Origin: Mycoplasma parvum str. Indiana
GTDB taxonomy: Bacteria; Bacillota_I; Bacilli_A; Mycoplasmatales; Mycoplasmoidaceae
Reading direction: 5' to 3'
DNA: 64,000 nt
Assembly (NCBI RefSeq): GCF_000477415.1
Contig: NC_022575.1
Coordinates: 1 to 64,000 of the forward strand
Both the position numbers and the translations under genes were made by a program. The notes beneath the pieces are model-generated. The model saw only the letters and a program-made list of their open reading frames with translations. It had not been told where the DNA came from and made no database searches. Position 1 is the stretch's first letter. The number at the start of each line of letters is the position of its first letter. Below are positions 20,954 through 33,106 of this stretch, one piece after another.

Positions 20954-22417
20954 TTGAGTAACTGTATGTATAAGATTAGTGCTTTTATTAATGGAGAGCT
21001 TATTTCTTCAGAAGGTTTGCCAACAATAGAAGTAATTTCTCCATTAAATCAAGAATGTATTGGTCTAATTCCTTGTTTAGATAAAAAAAGAACTAAAGAA
21101 TTATTCGAAAGCTCTAAAGAAGCTTTTGAAAAATGAAGTTCTTTAGATTATGATACTAGAGAGAAATTTCTTTTTCTTTTTAGCTCTAAATTGCAAGAAA
21201 ATTCTAGAGAATTAATTCAAGTAATTAGATTGGAAAGTGGTAAAAGTGAAATAGATGCTAAAAAAGAAATAGATAGAAGTTGTGAATATATTAGTGAAAG
21301 TATTCACTTTTTCAATTCACATATAAGAAATCCTAGAGAATATAATTCTGAAAAATATTCTCTTTTATCGGTTGATATTCAAGCTTTATATTACAGAGTT
21401 CCTCTAGGAGTAGTTCTCTCTATTACTCCATTTAATTATCCATTGAATACTATGATTACTAAAATAGTTCCAGCTCTTTTAATGGGTAATTCAGTAATTC
21501 AGAAATCCTCAATTAATGGATCTATAACGGGATATTTAGTAGCAAAAATATTTAATGAATTGAGCATAGATGGTTATTTAATAACTCCTGGAGTATTAAA
21601 TTACTATGTGGGAAGAGGTTCCTCTCTTGATGATTTCATTAAAGAAGAAAAACCTGTAATTTCTGCTTTATCTTTTACAGGTAGTAGTGAAGCGGGTTTT
21701 TCCATTTCAAAAACTCTTTCGGGAATTCCACAAGCACTTGAATTAAGTGCTTTAAATACAGCTTTATTATTAGATGATGCAGATTTAAAAATTAGTGTTA
21801 AAGAGATAATTAAAGGAGCTTTTAATAGTAGTGGGCAAAGATGCACCTCTATTAAAGCTGTTTTTATACCTAAACAATTGGAGGAAGAATTTTCTTCGTG
21901 TTTATTGGAAAGCTTAAAGAAAGCTAAATTAGATAATATTCCTCTAATTAATATAAAAGCTTTAAAAAAAGTAGAAGAAGCTTATAAAGATGCTTTAAAT
22001 AAAGGAGCATCTTTATTAAGCTCTTCTATTAATTGAGAAAATCAAAAAGATTTATTTATTTCTCCCATAATTTTTTCTAATATAAGTTCAAATATGATAA
22101 TTGCTGCTCAGGAAATATTTGGACCTATTCTAGCAATAATAACTTATGATAAGTTGGAAGATGCTATCTTCCAAATAAATAATTTAGGTTATGGTCTTCA
22201 AGCGTCTATTTTTAGTAAAAATATAAAGTTTGCCGGAGAAATAGCTTTAAAAATAGATGTTGGAAGAGTAAATTTAAATCTAGCTCCAGCTAGATCTCCC
22301 GACTTATTTCCTTTTCCTGCCTCAAAGAAGTCAGGAAATAGTGAACAAGGAATAATTAATTCACTATATTTTTTCTCTAAATTTAGAGGAATAGTTTTTA
22401 AAGAAAAAAATATTTAG
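20954..22417 (+). CDS. gapN: NADP-dependent non-phosphorylating glyceraldehyde-3-P dehydrogenase (GapN-type ALDH)
   Basis: Aldehyde dehydrogenase superfamily, 487 residues. Seen: GVVLSITPFNYPLNTMITKI (GapN-like N-P-L-N), SFTGSSEAGFSIS nucleotide loop, catalytic Glu in ALELSALNTALLLDDAD (ELGG altered to ELSA), catalytic Cys in SSGQRCTSIKAV, and AQEIFGPILAI. In mollicutes GapN converts GA3P to 3-phosphoglycerate, making NADPH and bypassing an ATP step; phosphorylating gap is also present (42916). Substrate is inferred from family resemblance. Start TTG 20954, 8 bp after the previous gene. Confidence 0.85.
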
Positions 22418-22491
22418 TTTTTATTTATTTCATTAAAAAATGCTATTAAAATTTAAAATAGGTTCTTTTGGTTAATTCTAAGAGCTTTTAA

Positions 22492-24462
<1,971 letters not shown>

Positions 24463-24464
24463 CT

Positions 24465-26999
24465 ATGAACGATACGTCTCCCAGCAAGATTAGTAAAATT
24501 CTGGAAATTATTGCTTCCTCAAAGGTTGAGGAAGGGAATATTACTACTACTTGCGATCAATCATTCCTAAATTATTCCTTATCTGTAATTACTTCTAGAG
24601 CCCTTCCCGATTTACGGGATGGGCTAAAACCAGTTCACAGGAGAATATTATATGCTGCTTATGAAGAAAGATTATTTAATGAGGGTAGATTTAAAAAGTC
24701 TGCAACACTTGTGGGTGCAGTAATGGGATCTTATCATCCTCACGGTGATAAGTCCATTTATGATGCTTTAGTTAGATTAAGTCAAGACTTTAAAATGAGA
24801 TATCCTTTACTAGAAGGTCAAGGGAATTTTGGCTCTATAGATGGAGATGCTCCGGCAGCTATGCGTTATACAGAAGTCAAAATGAGTAAATTAGGGCAAA
24901 AATTCCTGGAAGGAATTAAAGAGGAGTGTGTAGAATTTCTAGATAATTATGATGGCTCTAAAAAAGAGCCATCAGTATTACCTATTATAGCGCCTTCAAT
25001 ACTTCTTAATGGTAGCGAAGGAATTGCGGTTGGTATGGCAACTAAAATTCCTTCGCATAATTTAAAAGAAGTATGCGAGGCTGCAATAGCTTTAATCGAT
25101 AATCCTCAACTAGAGGATGAAAGGTTGATTGATTACATTAAAGGTCCTGATTTTGCAACTGGTTGCGAAATTTTAGGTACTGAAGGCATTAAGAAATATC
25201 TTAAAGAGGGAATTGGGAAGATTTGATTACGGGCTAAAGTGGAATTGAATAAAGAGAAAAATCAATTAATAATTAGAGAGATTCCTTTTGGGATTGTTAA
25301 ATCCAAATTGATTAAAAAAATAGCAACTCTTTCTACTATTGAAAAAAAGTCAAAAGAAAGAAAAAATGCTGTTTTACAACGTTTTATTTTAAATATTAGG
25401 GATGAATCTAACTTAAAGGAGGGAATTAGATTAATTATTCAATGTAGGGAGGGATCCGATTTAAATGCTGTTTTGAATAATTTGTATAAATACACAGCTT
25501 TACAAACACAATATACCTTTAACTTAACATTATTGAATAAGGGAAAACCTGAAAGAATGGGGGTTGGGGGTATTTTACGTAACTATTTAATTTATCAGGT
25601 TGAAGTTTTGAAGAGAAAAACCAACTTCAATTTGAGGAAATTGGAAGAAAGAATTCATCTTCTTGAAGGAAGATGAGTTGTTGTGAATGATTTACAAGAA
25701 GTAATACGCATAATTACAGAAGAAGAATCACCTGAAGAAAAAATAAAAAGTTATTTCAATGATTCTAAGAGAGAGAATAGAATTCTGCTTTCTGAAAAGC
25801 AGATTGATGATATTTTTTCTCTGCCTTTAAGGCAGCTGAAAAAAATAGAAAGGAAAAAATTGAAAGATGAATTAGATGAAAAAAAAGAAAGTAAGGAAGA
25901 ATGCTTGAAGATGTTGAGTAATGAAAAGGAACAGTTTTTAAAGATTAAAAAAGACTTGAAACAATTGATTGGTGAATTTGATAAAGATCGAAGAAAAACT
26001 CAAATCAATGATGAACAGTGTTATAAAATTGGAAAAACTGAATTGATTCCAGAAGAAAACTTAATTATTAAATGTACTTCGGATAATTATATTGGTGCTG
26101 TTTTGCTAAATGAGTATAGGGTGTACAAAGGAGTAAGTAAGGGGGAAGAATCAGAACACAGTGAGGACAGGAAATGGGGAGTTAATTCTGCTGTTTTAGT
26201 TGCTAGCTCTAAGGAAAGCTTGTATATGTTTACTAATTATGGACGGGTTTATAAGATTGAAGCTCATTTGGTTAAGGTAGGAGAAAAGAAGAGATGACCA
26301 AAAAATCCGGAGAAATTAGATAAAAGAGTCAATTTAAAGAAAGGAGAAAAAGTTGTGAAAATTATCACATTTGGGGGAGATGTGGACACTAAAAATAGGA
26401 ATTTATTTTTAGTGTCTAAACGAGGCTATATTAAGAGACTAAAGCTCGAGAATTTGAGATGTATTAGAAAGAATGGTAAACTTGTAAAAAGAATGAAAGA
26501 GGGTGATGAATTGGGGGATGTTACCATTGGAAGAGAGGATGGAATTATAATAATAGTTACTAGGAAGGGGAAAATGATTAAATTTGATACTAAGAAAGTT
26601 AAACTTAGAGGACGGTTGAGTGGAGGGATTAGAGGAATTAGACTCAATCAAAGTGTAACAGATGAAGTTGTTGGAGTAAATGTGGGAAGTAGTTACGGAT
26701 GGGATGTTATTGTAACGAAAAGTGGTCAGATTAAAAAAGTGAAAAGCACACTGATTAAAACGAAGAATCGAGGAGGAAAAGGGATTTGTGTGAGTAGAGT
26801 GGGAGAAGAAATTGCTGCTGCGCTTTGAGTTGATGAAGAAGACTGAACAAAATTCATAGTTGGAACAAAGAACGGAAAAATTGTAAGTGTGGAATGAAGT
26901 AATATTCCGGAACGGAAACAAAGGGTATCGCGAGGGAAAGATGTAATTAAATTAGATAAACGTAAAAGAGATTCAATTGATTTTTGTATTAAGACTTAA
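24465..26999 (+). CDS. gyrA: DNA gyrase subunit A
   Basis: 844 residues. Breakage-reunion domain: RALPDLRDGLKPVHRRIL, HPHGDKSIYDALVRLSQDF, GNFGSIDGDAPAAMRYTE with the active-site Tyr. A six-bladed C-terminal propeller follows (blades at LYMFTNYGRVYKI, LFLVSKRGYIKRL, IIIVTRKGKMIKFD, VIVTKSGQIKKV, FIVGTKNGKIVSV). The QRDR serine (E. coli Ser83) is Lys here (codon 24750-24752). From about 25240 on the codon usage turns G-rich (GGG, GTG, AGG, TTG), unlike the first 770 bp. A second complete propeller lies at 28893. Confidence 0.93.
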
Positions 27000-27322
27000 T
27001 ATTAAGTTTTTGAAAAAAGAGAAATAAAATAAAAATCAGAAAGGTCTGGAAGAGAAATCTCTTCCAGACCTTTCTGATTAATTAATCATTTTGAAAGATC
27101 ACAAAGCGGAAATGTGGGTTTCTAGAAGAAGTGTGTGAATTTTTATCAAAAGAAAATGACATTAAAAAAGAAACAGAGGAACCAATTAGTAATGATACAA
27201 AGGCGTTTTTTAATTTGGATTTTGTTATTTGCATTACAATATATATTATAATAATGAATGAAAGATAATCGAAGGGAAATGTATAATAGAAATAAGAAGA
27301 TAAGCGTTAGAAAAGATTAAAA
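27000..27322. other. Gene-free stretch after gyrA
   Basis: 323 bp without a convincing gene. It holds the long hairpin at 27034-27079 and then G/A-rich DNA in which only very short frames are open (for example a 17-codon ATG frame near 27114). It may contain the promoter of the 27323 gene, but no clear box is visible. Confidence 0.5.
27034..27079. terminator. 21-bp perfect hairpin downstream of gyrBA
   Basis: Left arm 27034-27054 and right arm 27059-27079 are exact complements around the loop AAAT (core AAAGGTCTGGAAGAG). No T-run of length follows, so it could be a transcript end-stabiliser as much as a terminator. Confidence 0.6.
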
Positions 27323-28270
27323 ATGTTACTAAAACACGCTCCTAAGATCGTGTGGGTTTTTGTTCCAGGAGCAGTGGGGGCAGGGGGAACACCTACTATG
27401 TATTATTTTTTTGGAGGAAGAGAAATAAAAGAACTGATTAGAAAATATGGGGAAATTGTAAAATTTGGGGATTTAACAACCCAATCGGGGTGACTCTATA
27501 CCACCCCGATTGGGGTTCACTGGGAAGATATCTGTGAATTTTGAAAGAATCAGAAGGAAAGGGATTCTGGTAGTGAATGTGAAGATATAAGAAAAATGTA
27601 TGAGGAGGGTAAAATTGATACGATATGGGTGGATGGAAGTGGTTTTGAAGAAGGTAGAGAAAGGGATGTAAGTGAGGAAAGGATGCGTACGGTACAAGAG
27701 GAAAATTGAGGGAAGGAAATTAGGTTTGATTTAAATGCAAAAGGAGACGAAACGTTGAATGAAAAATGAAATGGTATAAGAGAAAAAATCAGAAAATATT
27801 TGGGAGAACAAAATGGGCATAATCTAAAAAAAGGAAGGAAATGTTACAAAAGAGACAAAAAGGGAATTGTGTTCAATTGGTTTCAAGGATGAATAAATAG
27901 TTGCATCAGAAGAGAATCAAATGGGGGTAACAAAGAGAGAGTGTTGTTTGAAAAAACAGCTTGATTAATAGCAAGTAATGCAATGTCTATTATGGATTCA
28001 GCTCTAAGGATTAGTTTGACTAAAAATGATCTCGCAATTAGGTTTGTGACAAGGGAAGGAAAGATAAAAGAAATTTTTAGGCTTGGATGGAAAAATGGGA
28101 CAGAACGAGAGACTTGGGATGGACTAGTGGTAAGAGGTGAATGAATTAAAGAATTTGGGTATGCACATAAAAAAAATGACAAAAATTTAAGATGAGGAGA
28201 AAAAGTGAAAACGGGTAAATTTGGTTGGAACCCTGAAAGTGAAGAAAAGAGAAAAATAGCATTTGAGTAA
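27323..28270 (+). CDS. Unknown protein with N-terminal membrane anchor, G-rich gene
   Basis: 315 residues, ATG start, nine UGA-Trp codons. An N-terminal hydrophobic, Gly-rich segment (IVWVFVPGAVGAGGTPTMYYFF) suggests a signal anchor; the rest is hydrophilic, charged and Trp-rich (EKTAWLIASNAMSIMDSALRI; ETWDGLVVRGEWIKEFGY). Anchored proteins of unknown role like this are abundant in haemoplasmas. The gene shares the G-rich composition of the second part of gyrA and contains a perfect inverted repeat (CCAATCGGGGT / ACCCCGATTGG, 27480-27512 region). No family recognised. Confidence 0.65.
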
Positions 28271-28351
28271 TAAAAAAGAAAATAAAACAAAGAACCATAA
28301 AAATCATGTTTGATTTATTTTTAAAATTTGATAAAGGGTACTAGTTAAGTT

Positions 28352-28747
28352 ATGATTTTTTTTCAAACAGATAGTTTTTCAAAATTTTTAGTTTTTATAT
28401 CTTTATTGTTTATATTTTCGTTTTCATTGAATTACTGGAAAGATTCAAAAGGAATGACTTGAGAAGAATTTTTTCGATGATTGTTTGATACTCTAAAGAA
28501 TAAATGAATTTTGGCTGTTAGAAATTTAATGAGTATTTCTTTTTGAAAAAATTTATGTTTTAGAGTAAAACGTTACTTTAGACGTAAAAGATTTGGTTTT
28601 GGTAGAAGAGGTTTTTCTACTGAGGGAGAGTTTTGTTTGCCTCCTTGGGTTGAAGATGATCTGGATTGTGAAGATGATGAAAAAGATAATGAAGGAGAAG
28701 AAAAGAGTGAAAAAAATGAAGAGCAAGAGTTGAGTACTGAAGAGTAA
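28352..28747 (+). CDS. Small single-span membrane protein with acidic tail
   Basis: 131 residues. One membrane helix at the N terminus (FLVFISLLFIFSFSLNYW), a basic middle (RVKRYFRRKRFGFGRRGF) and an acidic tail (EDDEKDNEGEEKSEKNEEQE). ATG start, five UGA-Trp codons. Unrecognised; basic-after-helix suggests the C-terminal part faces the cytoplasm. Confidence 0.55.
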
Positions 28748-28892
28748 GTAGTTTTTCCTCTTCTAAATTTTTAGAGAGGATTTTTTGCTAATTTATAAAT
28801 GGGGATAAAATTTTGGTTTTTATGGAAAACCAATAGATGATATTTAAAATTATTTAATGTTTTAGATAAAATAATTGATAAAGGATAAGAGT

Positions 28893-29879
28893 ATGTTAGT
28901 TATTTTTACAAAGCTTGAAAAGATATTTTCTATTCCTGAAGAGAAATTTAATATTGGAGAAAGAAAAGGAGAAGGAATTAATTTAAAAAAATATCTCTCA
29001 CAGGGGGATATAGTAAAGGATATTATTCGCACTTCTGAAGAGAGTGATTTATTAATTTTTACTGCTTTTGGGAGAGTTTATAGAATAAATTCGAATAAGG
29101 TTCAAGTATTAAGAAAAGCAAGTAAAAAAGTTGAATTGCAAGATGTTAGAGAATTATTAGATTTGAAAGAACCAGAATTTCCTAGTATTGATAAAGTAGT
29201 GAGAATTATTTCAGCAGATCAAAAAGATTATCAAAATAATCCCTTTGCATTCCTTGGTACAAAAGAGGGTATGGTTAAAAAGATGTTTTTGGGGGAGTTT
29301 CAAAGTGTTAGAAGGTCTGGAGCAAAAATTATTTCATTGAGAGGAGATGATGATTTACTTGATGTGAAAATAATAGGCAAAGATGATGAAATTTTTTTGA
29401 CTTCAACTTCAGGTCATCTTGTTAGGTTTAAGTCTAGTGAAGTTAGGGAAATGGGAAGGGAAGCTATCGGAGTGGAAGGAATTAATTTAAGTAATAAAAA
29501 GGATCTTCCTAATTTTCAAGTTATATCGATTTCTTGTAGAACAGAAGGTGAGGAGATATTTACTTTAACAAGAAAAGGTAAAAGTAAATATACTAAATTG
29601 GATGAGTATAAGTTAACTGGTAGAGGGCGAAAGGGAATGTACGCTTATAAATTTAAAGAAAAAAATGGAGAATTGCTTACTTGTTTTGCTATTTCTGTCT
29701 TTAATACTTCAGAATTTCTTTTTTTGATAACAAGTAGTGGAAAAGTTGTTAGATTAAGAGCAGATGCAATTTCCAGCAGAAAAAATAGAGCTTCAGCTGG
29801 CGTTGGAATTATTAGATTAGACAAGAAAAAGCAAGAAGAGGTAGTTCATTGTTTTAAATATATGGAATTCAAGAAGTAA
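28893..29879 (+). CDS. Free-standing GyrA/ParC C-terminal beta-propeller
   Basis: 328 residues made only of the DNA-wrapping propeller: blade repeats at MLVIFTKLEKIFSI, LLIFTAFGRVYRI, FAFLGTKEGMVKKM, EIFLTSTSGHLVRF, EIFTLTRKGKSKYTKL and FLFLITSSGKVVRL. There is no breakage-reunion domain, no coiled coil and no catalytic Tyr. It starts at ATG 28893 with AAGGA seven bases upstream; TTG 28875 is an alternative. Composition is AT-rich like the rest of the genome, unlike the propeller part of gyrA. It may be the displaced original end of gyrA or a paralogue acting as a DNA-bending protein. Confidence 0.85.
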   Translation: MLVIFTKLEKIFSIPEEKFNIGERKGEGINLKKYLSQGDIVKDIIRTSEESDLLIFTAFGRVYRINSNKVQVLRKASKKVELQDVRELLDLKEPEFPSIDKVVRIISADQKDYQNNPFAFLGTKEGMVKKMFLGEFQSVRRSGAKIISLRGDDDLLDVKIIGKDDEIFLTSTSGHLVRFKSSEVREMGREAIGVEGINLSNKKDLPNFQVISISCRTEGEEIFTLTRKGKSKYTKLDEYKLTGRGRKGMYAYKFKEKNGELLTCFAISVFNTSEFLFLITSSGKVVRLRADAISSRKNRASAGVGIIRLDKKKQEEVVHCFKYMEFKK

Positions 29880-29923
29880 AATAATTTTGAGGAATTTGAA
29901 TTTTATTTAATTAAAAATTTCTA

Positions 29924-30454
29924 ATGTTTTTTCATGATTGAGCTGCTGCTGGAGGAGTTATGGGAGGTGTTATACCTTTTGTTATTGGTTTAGCTTATTA
30001 TATTTGTCAATTCATAATAAAAGCTAAACACGAGGGTTGAAAAAATGTAAGTGTTGAGGAATGGAAGGAGTTTGGTAGAAATATTGAAGGAGGAATAGAA
30101 GGTATTTTGGGGAGTGCCTCTAAAGTTCCTAAAGTAGATTTACATTGCGAGGAATGTAAAAAAAGGGCGGAAGAAATGAATAACTATATAGAAAGTTTGA
30201 ATCAGAAAGTTGAAGCTTTGAGGAGTAAATTGATGAATCACGTTAGCAGTAGAGTTGAATCTACTTTAAATAGGGGTTTAGATCAAAAAACAATGCGGGA
30301 AGAAGAAAAAGATTTAACAGATACAGTTGTTTCGGCGTCTAACGATGGCGATGATACTCAGGACACCATAAATAGCGAAGAATTAGAACAATCAACTACC
30401 ACCGCTCCAGAGGTTTTAGAAGGAGGGGAAATGGAGTCTTTGGGATTAGATTAA
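29924..30454 (+). CDS. Membrane-anchored protein of unknown function
   Basis: 176 residues. N-terminal Gly-rich hydrophobic anchor (AAAGGVMGGVIPFVIGLAYYI), a Cys pair (CEECKKRAEEM), a probable coiled coil (NNYIESLNQKVEALRSKL) and an acidic, Thr/Ser-rich tail (DGDDTQDTINSEELEQSTTT) suggestive of a surface-exposed or low-complexity end. ATG start. Unrecognised. Confidence 0.6.
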
Positions 30455-30487
30455 TTTTTAAAAAATAAAATTTAATTAATTTTTTAT

Positions 30488-30515
30488 AAAAAAGAGGCTT
30501 TAAAGCCTCTTTTTT
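30488..30515 (+). terminator. Intrinsic terminator after the 29924 gene
   Basis: AAAAGAGGCTTT / AAAGCCTCTTTT palindrome followed by a T-run, a strong rho-independent terminator, readable in both directions. Confidence 0.85.
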
Positions 30516-30677
30516 ATTTAAGAAGAGTGGGATTAAGTTATAAAGCCAAATGAGATAATTCTTAATTAAAGTTATTTATTCAAAAAAATTTTATGCTTTT
30601 TTATAAAAATATGATATTAAATAAATGGAAGTTAATAATAAAAAAGAAAAATTTATTTTTAAATTAGAAAAAGTAAT

Positions 30678-31076
30678 ATGTTTTTAATAAAAGAAATTAT
30701 TAAAGCTATAATTGCGATAATTACTTTGAATGGTTTTATTGGAGGAAAAAACTACGAAAATACAAATTTACAAAATGAAATTCATGACGAACAAAAAGAT
30801 AAGAAAGATTTAGAAATGTCGATAATAGATAAAAAAGAAGAAATAGCGAAAAATATTATTACAAATCATGAAGTTGTTAATAAAGTAGTGGACAAAAAGA
30901 ACGATTTACTAGTAAATTTTTATTTAGTTTTATTAAGGAATTTTTTGTACAAAATGCTAGCTTGAAAGAGAAAAATTAAAAAAAATAATTTTTCAAGAAA
31001 GAAGAAAAAATATTTTAAAAAGAAACTATGGATAAACAAAGAATGAAAGACAAAAGAAAAAGATGATAAGCAATAA
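30678..31076 (+). CDS. Small lysine-rich membrane-anchored protein
   Basis: 132 residues. N-terminal anchor (IIKAIIAIITLNGFIGG), a charged middle, and a very basic C-terminal third (KRKIKKNNFSRKKKKYFKKK). ATG start; two UGA-Trp codons. A short ATG frame overlaps its start (30625). Unrecognised; gene density and composition fit a lineage-specific protein. Confidence 0.5.
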
Positions 31077-31167
31077 TGAAGAGAAATTTAGAGATAATTT
31101 TTTTGTTTTTAATTAAAGCTATTTAGTACTAAATAGCTTAGCACTATTAATAAGAAATTAAATTTTT

Positions 31168-31728
31168 GTGTTAACAAAAACTGTTAAAATTCTAATTTCA
31201 ACTTCAATATTAGGAGGCACATCCTTAATAGTTGGAAATGGGTATTTATATAGAGAAGAAATTAAAGACTGAATAGATAGCTTTGATACTAAAAAAGTAG
31301 AAAGAAAAGAAAAATTAAAGAAAGAAGAAGAGGAGGTATTACTAGAATCTGTCTGAATTTATTGAGATAAAGGGGAGAAGAAAAAAGATTGTAGTTTGCA
31401 AAGAAAAACTTTGCAAGAGAGCGAAGATACCAATCTTATTATTAATAATTCTTCTCATCCATCACACTCCAATGTTTCTTGCGAAACATTATGATCTCAA
31501 GAAAAAGATTCTAAAAAAGAAGGGTTTTGAATAAGAGGTGAAAATAGAAATGTTAAAGAAATTTTAAGCAGAAATTGGCGAGATTTATTAAACGCTCAAT
31601 TTGTAGTGCAAAAAGAAAAAGTAAATTCAGATAATATTTCAGATAAATTTAATGAGTTGAATAAGAACTTTTGTTCAATAAATATGAAAATAAAAGATTG
31701 AGTTGAGATAGAATGTTTAGTTTATTAA
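31168..31728 (+). CDS. Anchored protein of a small local paralogue family (intact member)
   Basis: 186 residues. N-terminal anchor (ILISTSILGGTSLIVGNGYLY), a charged middle, then a C-terminal domain with CETLWSQEKDSKKEGFWIRG, VKEILSRNWRDLLNAQF and the end WVEIECLVY. The same domain appears in broken form at 32220-33061 and 33107-33626, so this looks like the only complete copy here. GTG start; seven UGA-Trp codons, including those in the conserved domain. Function unknown. Confidence 0.65.
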
Positions 31729-32219
31729 TAAATATTTTTAATTAAACCAAACATTTAATTATTAGTTAATTTTTTAAAAAAAGGCTTTTTAAAGCCTTTT
31801 TTAATCGTTAAAACATAAAAAATTTCAACAAAACTAAATAGTCTATTCTGCGAAAGTTTAATTTAATAAAATTGTGTCTTTTTATTTAAAAATGACATTA
31901 AATAAATAGAAGAAATTTTTTAATTTTTAAAATCTCAAGTCCTCATCAATAGGGCACTCTTTGAATATATATATATAGGAAAAAATATTTTATTATTTTT
32001 TATTTCTGAATTGAATAAATATGTTTTAAAAAAAGTTTATTGAGAATTTTTAATTAAAACAACTATTTTAAGTAAATTTGTTTTATTTGAAAAAAGAACA
32101 GCATTTGAGGAAATTAACTCATTGAATAATTCATAATAATTAAAAATAAAAACAATGAATATTACAAATTCCAAAGAAATTAAAAAATAGATATTCAATA
32201 AAATAAATTCTCAGTAAAT
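31729..32219. other. Gene-poor spacer with terminator and AT repeat
   Basis: 491 bp. It holds the terminator at 31776-31802, an alternating AT run (about 31975-31987) and otherwise AT-rich sequence. No frame longer than ~20 codons looks real. The text aaaaatgacattaaataaat near 31890 resembles aaaaatatgatattaaataaat near 30605, upstream of another anchored protein, and may be a shared promoter element. Confidence 0.4.
31776..31802 (+). terminator. Intrinsic terminator after the 31168 gene
   Basis: AAAAGGCTTT TT AAAGCCTTTT with flanking A and T runs, a strong bidirectional rho-independent terminator. Confidence 0.85.
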
Positions 32220-33061
32220 ATGAAATTATCTAATTTAGTTAATAAAGTTATTTCTTTATTAAGTATTTCATTTATAAGTGGAGGGGGAATTTCTTTAATA
32301 ATTGGTTTAACTGAAAAATCACAAAGAAATAAAAATTTATCCAAATTCAAGAAGAATGATGTGGAAGACAATAAAAAATATTTGCCGAAGATATTTCTTC
32401 TTCTACTTCTTCTTTTAAGGAAATTGAGAAAGAACAATTTACAAACTTTAAAGATAATTCTGTTAAAGATAAAGTTGAATTATCTATAAAAATACATGAA
32501 GAAAAGAAAGAAATTATTTTAGAAAAAAATAGTTCCAAAAAAGTTTCATTAAATTCTTAATCAAAAAATATTAATCCTATTCAAAATGACACACAAAAAA
32601 GGAGAATTAGTAAAAGAATAACTGATAGTCAAAAAGAATTGATTGGTAGGGAAAGGTGAAATCAAGAAAGAAAAGAACAAAAAGTACAGCTTGAGAGTAT
32701 TTATAGATATAGTGAAGCTGGTTATTCTGAAGCTAATAAGTCAGGATGTATTTTATATAGAGATGGGGATCGAATATCAGAAGAAACTGATATAGTTGAA
32801 GGTACTGAAAAAGAGGATATGCGAGATCCTTGTGATTGGAGAACTAATTGATCTTTAGAAAAATATAAGGAGGGCAAAAAAGGAGGTTTTTAAATAAAAG
32901 GAAAAAGAAAGAATATTAATAATTTATTTAAATTCAAAGACAATTGAAGTTATTTGTTTGCTGAAGGTTTTATAAAGAATTTAGAGAATTCTAATATAGT
33001 TATTGAAAATGTGGGTAAATTAAATATTGAACTTTGTAAAGTAGAAGTTGATATGAAATAG
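32220..33061 (+). pseudogene. Decayed paralogue of the 31168 anchored protein
   Basis: ATG 32220 opens an anchor (VISLLSISFISGGGISLIIGL), but the frame is lost near the A6 run of 32370-32378: the other frame continues sensibly (EDISSSTSSFKEIEKE). Two further TAA stops interrupt it, at 32566-32568 and 32891-32893. The second replaces the conserved Trp in GFWIRG, giving GF-stop-IKG, a TGA-to-TAA change. The remaining C terminus (NNLFKFKDNWSYLFAEGF, IELCKVEVDMK) matches the family. At least three lesions mark it as a true pseudogene. Confidence 0.7.
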
Positions 33062-33106
33062 ATTGATTAGAAATAGCTTGTGTTAAAAAATAGTTTTTAA
33101 ATTAAT

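Noticed and set aside
25556-25573. G5 runs in gyrA (gggggttggggg) as a phase-variation site
   Set aside because: Runs are short, in frame, and part of a generally G-rich block in a conserved essential protein.
26439-26921. 160-codon minus-strand frame opposite gyrA
   Set aside because: It is antisense to conserved GyrA propeller sequence; its Ser/Thr/Phe-rich product is what the G-rich sense strand gives in reverse.
27883-28290. 135-codon minus-strand frame opposite the 27323 gene
   Set aside because: Shadow of the G-rich sense gene (Phe/Leu/Ser-rich); no start context, and the sense frame is longer and has a sensible anchor.
31975-31987. AT dinucleotide repeat as a promoter switch
   Set aside because: Short and in AT-only surroundings; the gene after it is already a multiply broken pseudogene.
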